A DNA stretch of 64,000 nucleotides from Rhynchopus sp. YZ270_cl-10 (Eukaryota > Euglenozoa > Diplonemea > Diplonemida > Diplonemidae), in the NCBI GenBank assembly GCA_964035575.1, contig OZ037857.1, positions 682,001 through 746,000 of the forward strand, given 5' to 3'. Shown here one piece after another: positions 11,440 through 22,205 of the stretch (position 1 is its first letter; each line of letters starts with the position of its first letter). The notes below the pieces were generated by a model that saw nothing but the letters and a program-made list of their open reading frames with translations, did no database searches and was not told the origin of the DNA. A program made the position numbers and the translations under genes.

Positions 11440-11898
11440 GATTTCCAAGAATATGATAGCCAAATAAGAGTTGAAATAGACCATATGCACAAAAAGGAAA
11501 CTGTTGTGCATGTGGACATGAGAACACAGACACGCGGAGCGGCTAAAGGAAAATATACAATTGGAAAACAAAGAGTACGTACAACGAAAGAGTAGTTGAA
11601 ACGTGCTAAATAAAGAAAAGGAATAGAAAAGAAAACTAGAAGGATGAATGATCATACAGGATCATACACTAATAAGACAGGCACCCTGGTGTTTGTTTAT
11701 ACAACACTATAAACACAGCTAGGTCAGCAAATGCAATTGAAAAGAAGAAAAAAAAACAACGTTATCGTATGTGCAAATTCAAAATGTCGCAAGAAAAAAA
11801 AAAAAGAAATCAGAGAAGATCAGAGAATGAAACAAACAGAGGTCGTTATCACTTCTTTGCCTTCTCTCTTCCTTTCCCTTCCAGGTCTCTCAAAACAC
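11440..11898. repeat. 3' flank of cathepsin copy 1, duplicated downstream of copy 3
   Basis: Shares blocks with 37764-38188: CCAAGAATATGATAGCC, CATGTGGACATGAGA, CAGACACGCGGAG, CACCCTGGTGTTTGTTTATA-type and GAGGTCGTTATCACTTCTTT. Similarity stops at the gene's end, where the two coding regions diverge. Confidence 0.8.
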
Positions 11899-12867
11899 TC
11901 AGACAATCGGGTGGGAGGGGGAGTTCTTGAGGAGGCACTGGTTGGTGCCACGGGCAAGGCGGATGTATCCAGACTCTCCCCAGCCAGATGCCCAGGAGTT
12001 CTTCACAATCCAGTAGTCGGGGGTCACACCGACAGCGAGGACTCCGTGGTCAAGCTGGCGGGACTCGCAGTTGTCCATCACTCCACCCTGGTACGTCTGC
12101 CACGAGGTCGCGTCAACGGCGATCGAGATCGGTCCGTTCGTGATCATCCAGGTCGCCATCTCGTCCTCGTTGTGGGCAAGGTCCTTGTAGCTCGAGATCG
12201 TGGAGCCGACCTTCATCGACGACTCGTACTTGCAGCTTCCGGTGATTCCTCCTCCGCTCGTGTACGGGTAGGCCTCCTCAGTCACAATGTCTCCGTTGTG
12301 GTGGTCCAGAAGCCACTGGAACGCGTTGTCCATCAGACCTCCGTTGCACCCAGCGTCGACCTTGTCGCACGACACAAGCTCCTGCTCGGACACCGAGGTC
12401 AGGGTGTTGTCCTTCGACCACTGTCCCTCAATTCCTCCGGTCGAGGAGAATGCCCAGCACGATCCGCACTGTGCCTGGTTCTTCACGTGGGTCACACGGT
12501 TCTGCGTCCTCCAGTCCACAGAGGTGTCCTTCACCTTCAGCACCTCCGACTCGGAGAACTGCTTCTTCGGCGACTCCTTCGCGGGCACGCTCAGGGTGTG
12601 GTACGCCTTGAACTCCTCCTCAGTCAGGTCCGTGAACTGGTTCATTCCGTGGCGCACTCCGGTCTTGGATCCGGCCTCACGCTCAGCAGCCTTCAGCATG
12701 TTCTTCTTGAAGACGGCACGGCGGGCCCACTCGTCCTCGCCGCTGTACTGCTTCCCGTAGGTCTGCTTGAAGTTCGCCCACAGCAGGCCTTCGTTCATCT
12801 CCACGTACGACGCGGGCAGGGCAGTCGAGGCTGCCGCCATTGCGAGAACAGACAGAGCGGTCTTCAT
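11899..12867 (-). CDS. Cathepsin L-like cysteine protease, copy 1
   Basis: Papain-family (C1A) endopeptidase of lysosome-like compartments or secretion. 322 aa: signal peptide (about 1-17), I29 inhibitory propeptide (about 27-90), mature domain from near 115. The catalytic set is complete: Cys137 in CGSCWAF, His274 in LDHGV, Asn290 in KNSW, with the oxyanion Gln in NQAQCG. GCNGGLMDNAF and the VSCDK segment resemble kinetoplastid cathepsin L. It lacks the long C-terminal extension of cruzipain. Coding sequence is almost identical to copy 2 (41429-42397). One visible protein difference is AFSSTGG here versus AFSTTGG there. Its 3' flank instead matches copy 3. A CAG lies about 26 nt before the ATG. 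Confidence 0.95.
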   Translation of the reverse strand: MKTALSVLAMAAASTALPASYVEMNEGLLWANFKQTYGKQYSGEDEWARRAVFKKNMLKAAEREAGSKTGVRHGMNQFTDLTEEEFKAYHTLSVPAKESPKKQFSESEVLKVKDTSVDWRTQNRVTHVKNQAQCGSCWAFSSTGGIEGQWSKDNTLTSVSEQELVSCDKVDAGCNGGLMDNAFQWLLDHHNGDIVTEEAYPYTSGGGITGSCKYESSMKVGSTISSYKDLAHNEDEMATWMITNGPISIAVDATSWQTYQGGVMDNCESRQLDHGVLAVGVTPDYWIVKNSWASGWGESGYIRLARGTNQCLLKNSPSHPIV

Positions 12868-14291
12868 GGTTGTGTTTTGTGTGTAGTCTGCAATGTGTTG
12901 GCAATGCTACAAAATAAAGTGTACTAAGATCCTTGCTTCTTTTCAAAAGCAGACCAATGGGAAACGGAGGTCCTCCCCTGGAAGTTGAGATCTAGATACT
13001 GCGGAAAGGGAATCACAAAGGGTGGGGTGGGTCTTGTTTTGAACAAAATAGAAAGAACGTGGATATTGCCCCACATGGGGGTAGAGCACAATTACACTGT
13101 TCCAGCATTTTTTCTTCAATGAATGAAGTTTGCAAAAAAGGGGGGGAAACAAGAAATTGATAAAGTCCAAAAAAAAGACGGACACTCAAAGATAAAAAAG
13201 GAAAAGAGCTTGGGATTGAACGTTGAGGGCATGGGGGAGATGGGGAGGAGACAAAACACATCAGAAAAAAAAATGGTCCCCTCAAGGGGGTATACTATGG
13301 AAAAAAAATAACCTATTTATGTGTTGTTGTTTTCTCTAAAAAGACAGTTGTCCTTTCACTTCCCGAAGTTCTGGTTTTGCGAATATTATTTGTGTTTACC
13401 TTCGCTAAAATAAAGAAAAATAAAAAGGGTGTCAGTGCAAACACCTCTGTGAAAGAGGCACCGCAAAAAATAAACCGGCACTCCTTTTTTTTTTCCACAT
13501 TTTTTTTCTTTTGAGAGAACAAATGCGAGCTGTGTTTGCCAAACACGGGGAGGGGGTATATATTTTCCCCTATTCCACTCTTCTTTATGTGTCTGACAAA
13601 ATCTGTTACGGTCTCCACTCAATCAATGAAGGCTGACAAAACAGCCCTCCTGGACAGATTCCGCACTCAGCTGTATGACGTTCATCTCAACAAATATGCT
13701 GAACAAAAAAACAGCGGTTGTGTATTCAATACTTCTCAGTAGTGCGCAGAAGCCAGTGGTTGAAGAAAAAAAAATTAGACTACATTGGCCCTAGAGTAAA
13801 GCCACTCAATGGTTGTACACATTTGACACTCTTTATTTGCGCAACACAAAAAAAGACGGAGGGAAAAAAAGAGAGAAATTTGAAGTTCAGCTTCTCTGCT
13901 TAGTCACCTATAAAATGGATAAGATCTTTGATGCGATCGGAACCCAAATTCCCCGTATTTCCTCCATAAGGGGAAACCAGAGAATTCTTACACATCCCCA
14001 AAATCCTATGATTCCCACACCAAAGATGCCTTTGAAAAAATGGAGTTACATGCTTCTTTCAAATAATCTGTGCTTAGTCACTCGGTATTTACTGCAGCCA
14101 ACTCATGCGAGCTCAGGGATGCAAACAATTTGAAAACAAAATTGAAAAATAAAACAAACACACTGTTTAATCGTAGAAGGTAATAGGATGGGACACAATG
14201 TAAGAAAGCGGGTTTTTAGAAGTGTTAAAAACGGCTTCAAATTAAGACACAAAACACAACACACCAGAATGGAAAAAAAAAAAAAAAATAG
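12868..14291. other. Intergenic upstream of cathepsin copy 1
   Basis: AT-rich with A runs; a class B half-site (CTCTGCTTAGTCACCTATAA) at 13897-13916. No gene seen. Confidence 0.5.
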
Positions 14292-14300
14292 ATTTTGAAA

Positions 14301-15345
14301 CAGGCCTTTTTCTAAATCCGGTCCCCGTCCCCAGATTTGGGAAAATAAATTTTTTTCCCGCACTTTTTTTCCCGCCGTCTCTACTGCGTTTTAGGGATTC
14401 ACAGGGGCTCAGAGGAGCCCGAGAAAAAATACCACGTGTCTGGATGAGACCGCTCATGCAAAATAACCAGTTTTTGGGGGAGGGAAAAAAAAGGGGGGGA
14501 GGGGTGCCGAATCCAGAACGGCCCCCCACCATCACCAAGTCCCCCTGTGGTTGAACGTAAGTACCTTGGGGAAGTGGGTTGCTGACCGCACCATCCAGGC
14601 TGTACCTCAAATTTTTTTTGCCTGCGGCGCCATTTTTCATTTTTTGCTCGCAAAAAAGGGTTCGTTGAGTGACTCTGTGGTGTAAAAAGCTAGATTTTTA
14701 CACCGTGCCCTAAATTTTTTTTTGCCTGCGGCGCCATTTTTTTTGTATTTTTTTTTGCTCCGCAAAAAAAAATACAGTCCATCTGTTCCCAATGTCTTCC
14801 CTGGTCAGCAGCGCCGAAAATTATCTCATGGACCACACTTCGCTGAGGCGGTGCACGAACCAATGGTTCATTTTCTTTCAAGTCTGCCTCGATAAAGAAA
14901 TCTCTGAAACTCATACAGAAAACAGTGGTAGTTTTTCCGAGAGACCACAAAGTGAGGTGGGCAAACGCCGCTTTCGGAGGATTACTGCAGCCCTGGCCAA
15001 CCTGGAGCCCTCCATCACCCTCGTCGAGGCACAAGTACCCCCTCCGCCATTCTTCCACACTATCCGTGAGGACGATTTTGCGCTGCGTATGAGCAAGGGG
15101 CCAGCCCATATCAGCTTTGTCTACAAATCCCTCCACCCATCACCCAAATATGGCCCAGATTGTGTTCAAATGGGTCAAATTTTCACAGCGCTTCCCAAAT
15201 TTGTCATGGAGGCGGGCGCAAAGCGCAAAAAAAAACCCGAAAAAGGGCACAAAAATCACACAAAAAAGACGCGAAAAGGGCGGGAAAAAAACCGGTCCCC
15301 AGCCGAAAAAACCCCGGAAAATAGGCCCGTCACGGTTCAGGCCTG
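14301..15345. mobile_element. hAT-like non-autonomous element, 1045 bp
   Basis: Ends CAGGCCT...AGGCCTG with the 9 bp duplication ATTTTGAAA at 14292-14300 and 15346-15354. Terminal repeats are short. Inside, AT-rich flanks with two copies of a GCCTGCGGCGCCATTTTT block (14600s and 14720s) surround a GC-richer segment (14790-15190) that is open on both strands and may be captured host sequence. Confidence 0.75.
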
Positions 15346-15346
15346 A
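14792..15346 (+). other. Open frame inside the 14301 element, possibly captured sequence
   Basis: 184 codons on the plus strand; the middle (KRRFRRITAALANLEPS, FFHTIREDDFALRM) looks protein-like, and the end is low-complexity Lys/Arg. The opposite strand is also open (15136-14690). No family recognised. Confidence 0.3.
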
Positions 15347-15352
15347 TTTTGA

Positions 15353-15386
15353 AAAGATGAATGGTCTCTTGTGCACACTCATCTAA
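15353..15386 (+). repeat. Class A stem-loop
   Basis: AAGATGAATGGTCTCTTGTG, CACACTCATCT. Partly overlaps the right target duplication of the 14301 element. Confidence 0.6.
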
Positions 15387-15743
15387 AAGAAAAAGTTGGG
15401 AAAAAGATGAACCTAAGCCTGTTCAGTCACATGAGGGGGGTGGGAGGGAAAGGGGGGAAATGACAGGAAAAACTAGACACCTGCAGCTCCGAAGTCGTCT
15501 CTACTTCAGGGAGAAGTGCCTCTCTTTGTAGCTTATTTTTTTTTGCTACATTTCATTATTTTTCAAAAAAAATAAAAATGTTATCGTGCACGTCCTCTTT
15601 CCCTCCACAATCCCAGTAACAAACATCGTGAGCGAGAAAAAAAAAAAAAAAAAAAAAGACGATACTCACGCAGTTCTCATGTTCTGTAGAACACCTTTCG
15701 TTTTCGTTCTGTTCTTTCTTCAATTTAATTTATTTTCTTTATG

Positions 15744-15786
15744 AATCCTATTCGCGGTCCTCCCTCTTTGGACCGCGAATAGGATT
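15744..15786. repeat. Perfect 17-bp hairpin followed by a T run
   Basis: AATCCTATTCGCGGTCC (15744-15760) pairs exactly with 15770-15786; loop TCCCTCTTT. TTTTCTTTTCC follows. Not part of a TIR element that I can see. GC-rich in an AT-rich setting. Confidence 0.75.
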
Positions 15787-16109
15787 TTTTCTTTTCCACA
15801 AGCACACTTAGTGACGTTCATACAATATGACTTTTTTTTTGTTATTCTGTAGGTTTAATGTAGCTTCCCTGAATTGACAGACAGGCTTCATTATTCAGTA
15901 CAGAAAAATCTTTCTTGTTCTGGGGGCTTGTTATCCACCCACCAAAGGGGAGGGGAGGGGGGAGGTTTTTTTTGGGGTCAAAAACGGAATGTGGCCTCTG
16001 AAACAAAACGCATCAATTAGACCTCTAAGTTGTGTTCATTCTTTGATTCAACTATTTCCACAACAAAGTGACGTTGAACAAGTGCAGTCTCTCTCCAGAC
16101 AGTTTAAAA

Positions 16110-16172
16110 AGTAAGGTGTTTGGAGTTTTAAAAAATCTCCAAATTCTGACTATTTTTTAAAGGTAAAACTCT
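16110..16172 (+). repeat. Direct repeat with GGAG(T)TTTAAAAAATCTCC hairpin
   Basis: GGAGTTTTAAAAAATCTCCA, AATTCTGACTATTTTTTAAA and GGTAAAA recur at 16366-16415 with small changes. Confidence 0.65.
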
Positions 16173-16719
16173 GAAGAGACGTCAAGAAACACGCAGGGAT
16201 CTTGTGTTATGGGGGGTTTATTTCAAAAAAATAAAACAGGAATTTAAATCTGTTATCAATCAGGGCACTATGCGATGATGTGTTGAGGGGCTTTTTTTGA
16301 ATATATTTTTGAAAAGAACGTGGGGGGAGGGGCCACACCGTCGTTCTTCAGATTTAAAAAGGTGTCGGAGTTTAAAAAAATCTCCAATTTCTGACTATTT
16401 TTAAAAGGTAAAAGAGGATCCTACCTTCAGGAGGTGGCTAATGAAAAAAGTGGTAAAAAAATTAGGTTGGCTCTCTCTGTATTGCTTTGGCTTGTTTTTC
16501 TTTTTTTTGCTGAAAAAAGCATTTTAGATAACCCTACCTTGGTTTTGGTATTGATGTAAACAAAACAAATACACATTTTTTTTGTATTCCAAGAAGAAAC
16601 ATAACTGGAGGAGGATGCCGTGGTGTGTGAAGGGTGGCGAACGGATCAAACACTACCACGGGACGCAGGCCACAGATCTTCTTGAGTTTGGGGGAAGGGC
16701 GCATTCGCTTTTTGTTTTT

Positions 16720-16788
16720 GATAAATTGTTGGAGTAGTGTAGTTGCCCCCCCGGTTGTGTTGCCACAGTTTGTGCAATCTCCACTTTC
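16720..16788 (+). repeat. 70-bp dispersed repeat (TTGTTGGAGTAGTGTAGTTG), copy 1
   Basis: Nearly identical to 46406-46471, including GTTGTGTTGCCACAGTTTGT and GCAATCTCCACT. The 16794 element inserted at its right edge. Its own target duplication starts within the repeat's last bases. Confidence 0.75.
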
Positions 16789-16892
16789 CAAAACAGGCTT
16801 CGCGCTAACTTTTGGAAAAAAATCTGAAAAATCGTGTTCCGGGCCCAAAAAAACGCACCTCAAATAGGGTCACGTCTGGGGGTGAAAAAACA

Positions 16893-17065
16893 GTGTTTTG
16901 TGGCATTTCCGAGCCAATCCCGCGCTGTGGTGGGGCATATTCGGGAAAATGGACAAAATTTTAGTGACTTAAATTTTCACAAAATATGAACCCGTACTCC
17001 TAAACAAGGGGCATTTTCAGTCTGAAAACCCAAATTCAGATGAAATTGTGGTGTTTTTGACTGGC
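16893..17065 (+). repeat. Module M1 (first of several copies)
   Basis: GTGTTTTGTGGCATTTCCGA, a GGTGGGG(C/G)ATAT block, AAAATTTTAGTGACTTAAAT and GAAATTGTGGTGTTTTTGAC. Further copies: 17311-17475, 19790-19958 and an inverted one at 24040-24165. Weak forms occur at 30580-30640 and 23700-23960. Confidence 0.75.
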
Positions 17066-17076
17066 TGTTGGCAACA

Positions 17077-17260
17077 GGTAGCGCCGCAGGCGCACGGTAC
17101 CCAACTTTTTTCTTTTCTTCTTTTCCCTTTTCTCTGCTTTCTTTTGATTGCGCGAGCCGATTGCTCTCCACGGTGGGGTCACATGTGTGTCCAAAAACAC
17201 TCTAAAGTACCCTTACTATGAACTATGAGATTCCTCTGGTTTTAGTAAGGAAACCCCGGT
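17077..17260 (+). repeat. Module M2 (first of five copies)
   Basis: GTAGCGCCGCAGGCGCACGG, a T/C-rich tract, GATTGCGCGAGCCGATTGCT, a CACATGTGT block and GGAAACCCC. Other copies are 17666-17852, 19975-20128, 20385-20536 and, inverted, 23527-23650. All lie inside the CAG-ended elements. Confidence 0.8.
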
Positions 17261-18626
17261 CTCAAAAAGTGCGTAAATTTCCCTTTTTTTTTTCCCCCGC
17301 CCAAGAGGTCGTTTTGTGGTATTCCCGAACCAATCCCGGCTTGTGGTGGGGGATATACGGAAAAATGGGCAAAATTTCAGTGACCTAAATTTTCACAAAA
17401 TATGAACCCATATCGTAAACAAGGGTCATTTTCAGTCTGAAAACCCAACTTGGCGTGAAATTGTGGTGTTTTGACTGGAAACACCAATGCACTGAAGAAG
17501 CTATGGGGTTTCTGTGACCACAGAGAAGAGTGAGAACAAAAACCAGGACGGTTGCTCTCACGCAGCGAGGGTGGAGACGGTTCAGCAGCGCATTGTCGTA
17601 CTCAAAAGAAAATGAACAGTGTACATAAGTACATCATATTTAGAAATAAAGTAGGGTAGGGAATAGGTAGCGCCGCAGGCGCACGGTACCCAACTTTTTT
17701 CTTTTTTTTCTTTTCCCTTTTCTCTGCTTTCTTTTGATTGCGCGAGCCGATTGCTCTCCACGGTGGGGTCACATGTGTATACAAAAACACTCTAAAGTAC
17801 CCTTACTGTGCAATATGGGATTCTCTGGTTTTCTTAAGGAAACCCCGGTTTGCAAAAAAAAAACGTACCACAAAAATATCCAAAAATCCCGGGCCAAGGG
17901 CCAAAAATTAGCGCAAAGCCTGTTCCAAAAGTTCCCTCTTTTTTTTTTTTTGCGCTGGCTTCCCACCACTGAAGTGGCGTAGTGCATTCACGTCGATGGT
18001 AATGGCTGCTACCCAAGATAAGTGTTTGAGCAACAAATACCTCCAAAAAACAAAACTGTTTTCACACTCTACATTATGCCGCATAAGTGGCAGATACTGC
18101 TTTCGAACACGGCTGTCGCGTTTTAAATGTCAAAAAAAGGGGGGGAAGAGTACGGTGATACCGTCCGGCCAATTGCTTTAGTTAATGTAATCACCTCAAC
18201 GAATGAAGGGTGAAGGACCCCCTGCAGTCGGCAGAGGTTTTTGGGAGAGGGGGGTAAAGGGGGCTAGTCAGATGGCCTGTCTTGTTGAGTATGAAGAACT
18301 GAGGGAAAAAAGAAATTCGGCAATGTGCGATACTCCTCCATGTGTACTCATCAGTTCTCTGTGTCGAAAGACTGTTGGAAAATAATCAACGTCGTTTGTG
18401 TAGAAGCTTGGATATGATTGGAAAAAAAAAAAAAAACGAAAATAAACATGTTCAGGTATTGGCTGTTCTCCTTGCTATCGTCAAGAATCATGGATACAGG
18501 AAACGTTGTTTATTTCAAACGGGGATTACACACCCCTTCATGTTGGCCTTCGTATGCCTTTGAGCGTGGCACAGTAGGTTGTGAAGCTGCTGGCGCAAGG
18601 CAATGAAAACTAAAAAAAATTTAAAA

Positions 18627-19183
18627 TACCGTAGTCGGAAAAATGTTGCAACGTAAAAATGTTGGAACGTAAAAATGTTGGAACGGAATAATGTTGTAAC
18701 GCTGCGGATCGCGGGAAGTTGTAACTTTATTCCGTTACAACATTTTTATGACTGGGGTGAACTTTGTCTTTGGGATTTTTTTTGGAACAGTCGGCATAAT
18801 CCCCAACCTCACACACCACACCCCAATTTCAAGCCGTCTGGCCCCTGCTTCGCTCGGACCAAGTGCTTTTCATGTGCATAGTAAACGTACCCCCCTTGCC
18901 CTGTCCAGTTTGATGTGGAACAAAAAAAGTCGAGCCTACGGCTAAGTTGAACAACACCAAAAAAAAAAAAAAAAAAAACATCATCCCCCCGCCCCCCGCC
19001 CTTTTTTCACCACCGTCAGAGGCACAAGATTTTTCTTTTCAAAAACCACCCCCGCACCAGCAAAAATCCCTAAGACAAAAATAAACCCCAAAAAAATGTT
19101 GTAACGGAATAATGTTGTAACGCTGGGCCATTTTTTCCAGCGTTACAACATTATTCCGTTACAACATTTTTCCGACTACGGTA
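18627..19183. mobile_element. Palindromic MITE (ATGTTGTAACG type), 557 bp, TA ends
   Basis: TACCGTAGTCGGAAAAATGT at the left end and its inverse at the right, bounded by TA, as in Tc1/mariner-type insertions. The inner sequence repeats ATGTTGTAACG/CGTTACAACAT several times. The left 125 bp and right 90 bp are each near-complete palindromes, so two small copies may flank unrelated DNA (18755-19090). Confidence 0.7.
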
Positions 19184-19317
19184 TAAATGTGGGTCACATC
19201 CATAAGGCGCCCATTCTGAAAGGAAAACAGTGTTTGTTAAAAAAAACAACCAGACAAAGGGTCTTTGTTAACCGGTTTTTCGAATCACACTTCATGTAAA
19301 TAAAAAGGGAAAGGTTG

Positions 19318-19348
19318 GTAAGATGAACACCTCGCTTAGTCGCCTCAA
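19318..19348 (+). repeat. Class B stem-loop, shortened
   Basis: TAAGATGAACACCTCGCTTA, GTCGCCT; the left inner stem is deleted. Confidence 0.5.
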
Positions 19349-19394
19349 AATATTAAAAACTAGACAATATCATCCGCCAGAAAAGAAAAGTTTA

Positions 19395-19432
19395 GAAGAT
19401 GACCCTAAGCCTCTCTGTGCTTAGTCACCTTA
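19395..19432 (+). repeat. Class B stem-loop
   Basis: AAGATGACCCTAAGCCTCTC, TGTGCTTAGTCACCTT. Inner stem CTAAGC/GCTTAG, outer GATGAC/GTCACC. Confidence 0.75.
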
Positions 19433-19679
19433 AAGATCACAGTCGTTAACAAAGAAGGAGAAGACAGATAGAAACAGAAGCGTAAAACAAACAGCACTAC
19501 CCTCCAACAGCCTGACAACCTGTACAGAGGCGGGGGTGGTGCCTTTTGTACGCGGTGGCCTTGTTACCCTTGGTAACAAACAAAAGAAACGTTGAAAGAT
19601 GAATAATAGGATACGTCTCAATTTCCTTACATAACAACAACAAAAAATGGTAACAATCTCAAGCATATTACCCAAAGTA

Positions 19680-20852
19680 CAGGGGTGTCGCTAATTTTGG
19701 GGAAATTTTTGAAAAATCTGAAATCGGGGTGCAAAATTTTTTTTTTACGTGGGGATTTTTTTTCCATTACCAGGGGGCGAAAAAACAGTGTTTTGTGGCA
19801 TTTCCGAGCCAATCCCAGGCTGTGGTGGGGGATATACGGAAAAATGGACAAAATTTTAGTGACTTAAATTTTCACAAAATATGAACCCATACTCTTAAAC
19901 ATGGGTCATTTTCAGGTCTGAAAACCCAAATTCAGATGAAATTGTGGTGTTTTTGACACTACTGAGAACAGTAGGTAGCGCCGCAGGCGCACGGTACCCA
20001 ACTTTTGTCTTTTTCTTTTTCCCTTTTCTCTGCGTTCTTTTGATTGTGCGAGCCGATTGCTCTCCACGGTGGGCTAAAGTACCCTTACTATGAAGTATGA
20101 GATTCTCTGGTTTTAGCAAGGAAACCCTTGCAAGCATGTTCCCAGATCACGAAAAAAGGGGAGGCGTTTTTGGGCGTTTTTGTTGATTGCATCGTCCGAT
20201 GCGGTGCAATTGCAGAAAGTGATGGGGTCATTTTGGAAAAATGGACGAGTTTTCGGTATTTAAGTTTTCACCATTTTTTTATTCCTGTGCACTTTTCGAG
20301 ACTGCCGATTCTCGTAAACAAGGGTCATGTTCAACTCTGAAAACACAGCTTCAGATGAAATTGTGGTGTTCTTGACTGAGAACGGTAGCGCCGCAGGCGC
20401 ACGGTACCCAGCTTTTGTCTTTTTGTCTTTTCCTTTTTCTCTGCGTTCTTTTGATTGCGCGAGCCGATTGCTCTCCACGGTGGGGTCACATGTGTGCGCA
20501 AAAACACGCTATGGCACCTTTACTAAGGAAACCCTGGTTTGCAAAAAAAAAAGGGTAAGGCAGGGTAAGGTAAATCTGGAAATCCCACCCAAAAAAAAAA
20601 AAATCTTCGCGGGGTGAGGGCGGCACCTGGGGATTTTCCCTGACCCCCAAAAACCTCGTTTTTGGAACGTTCTGACACAACCGAGTTCACGGTGGCATCT
20701 CACTTAAAAAAAGAACAAGTTGTTAACACATTAAACCCACCCTGTATTAGGTGCAAATTTTTTTTTTCCTACACAGATTTTACTAGGGGTGCAAATTTTT
20801 TTTTGGGTTTTGAAAAAGTCGGGACCCTGGACCCGAATTAGCGACACCCCTG
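19680..20852. mobile_element. hAT-like non-autonomous element, 1173 bp
   Basis: 17 bp perfect terminal repeats starting CAGGGGTGTCGCTAATT. 9 bp duplication CCCAAAGTA at 19671-19679 and 20853-20861. Contains M1 (19790-19958), M2 (19975-20128), a partial M1-like piece (20210-20375) and M2 again (20385-20536). Nine bases is one more than hAT normally makes, so MULE ancestry is possible. Confidence 0.85.
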
Positions 20853-20995
20853 CCCAAAGTAACAAAAAAAAAAAAATTGTTATGTTGCTACCATGCCAAC
20901 AAGGCCACCGGGACAGTAAGGAACGAAGTATAGGAGGAAAAAAAACAAAAGTGAAGAAGTCAGCGTGCTTTTAACGCATTTAGAACATACAACAC

Positions 20996-21058
20996 TTTAC
21001 GGATGGATGGATGACGGTCCATCTACAAATCGCAAACGACCTCCATCCGTAAAGGGTT
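20996..21058. repeat. Small inverted repeat (CTTTACGGATGGA)
   Basis: CTTTACGGATGGA and TCCATCCGTAAAG about 60 bp apart end to end; MITE-sized, no clear duplication. Confidence 0.5.
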
Positions 21059-21331
21059 TAAAAAAAAATTGAGGGGGGTTTTTTGCTGAGCATTTGAGCG
21101 AATATGATCTTTTTATGATAACTGTTCTCTAGGAAGGGGGCACTGTGTGTTGAATACCCACCCAGATGTTATTGGCTATATTATTTTTGCGGGGAAAGGG
21201 GGAGAGGAGTTGAGAACAGGATTGGCAAAAAAGGGGAGGGGGGTGCGATCGGAACTGTGAAACAATACTCAGATGTTTCTTTTATTGCTACAAAGAATCT
21301 TCCGATCATGCACAAATGCAAGCATTGCAAG

Positions 21332-22197
21332 CAGGGGTCCTAAGAGTGGTAACTTTTACCACTTCTGAAGTGACCTTTTTTATTTTTTTGAAATCCGAAG
21401 GTCACTTCGAAGTGACCTTCGAAAAGTGCCCTAAAAAGTGACCTTTTTTATTTTTAAAATCCGGTGTCACGAAGTTACCTCGGATACTTAACATACACCG
21501 GGAACACGTTGGAGCTTGTTCTTTGCGAATCTTATTTGAGCATGCTTCGGGATTTTTCTTATTTTTGCCAAGATCAGTGGTCTGCAGGGCTGCGGGTGCC
21601 ACAATGTACAATTTTAGCGCAATTTTTTGAAATGTTGCGTACCGTGGCTTCGCCAAAAACTTTTGTTTTAGCAAAACACGGAAGTAAAATTTACGGATTT
21701 ACCGACGAAAGTGCCATTTTATGGCAACATTTTTAGAAATGTTGCGTACCGTGGCTTCGCCAGGAACTTTTGGGTGTTATGGCCGCCGTTTCTTTTTGTC
21801 AATGTACTGAGGTTACTGATAAGAAGGCTGACACCCACTACGGCTTGCACCAGTGGCTACAAAGCTGCCAAAGCTGCACTGAGGAGGGGAGGCTTTCCCG
21901 CAGAGAAAGGGTTGAGAAAAAACATCTGGCATCTGTGTTGTGTTGTTCGTGGTAAGAAGCAAAACTGTGACACCAAACCGCGAGACCCCGAAATTGCGTG
22001 ACGAAAAAAATCTTATCTAGTACCCCGTCCCTATGATCCAGTGTATGTCTGAGGAATTTGCACTTTTTTAAACTTCACTTTTGTTGTTGCCTACCGCCTC
22101 TGAGGGGGGAAAGTTTTTTTTTTCCCTCCCCAAAAAACGAGAAGTGACCTTGAAGTTACCATTTTTAATTTTTTTGAGAACAGCGTTAGGACCCCTG
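21332..22197. mobile_element. hAT-like non-autonomous element, 866 bp
   Basis: 12 bp terminal repeats CAGGGGTCCTAA and exact 8 bp duplication ATTGCAAG (21324-21331, 22198-22205). Subterminal AGTGACCTT motifs occur repeatedly near both ends, as transposase-binding repeats do. A GTTGCGTACCGTGGCTTCGC block occurs twice (about 21630 and 21737). Confidence 0.85.
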
Positions 22198-22205
22198 ATT
22201 GCAAG

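Larger units (their letters stand above)
16794..17922. mobile_element. hAT-like non-autonomous element, 1129 bp
   Basis: Terminal inverted repeats of about 22 bp beginning CAGGCTTYGCGCTAAYTTTT. Exact 8 bp duplication TTCCAAAA at 16786-16793 and 17923-17930. Interior is two successive pairs of modules: M1 (16893-17065, 17311-17475) and M2 (17077-17260, 17666-17852). No transposase. Confidence 0.85.

Noticed and set aside
11731-12927. 398-codon plus-strand frame opposite cathepsin copy 1 (also 41321-42448, 38336-39166)
   Set aside because: Shadow of the cathepsin genes; Val/Leu/Arg-rich antisense translation with no domain.
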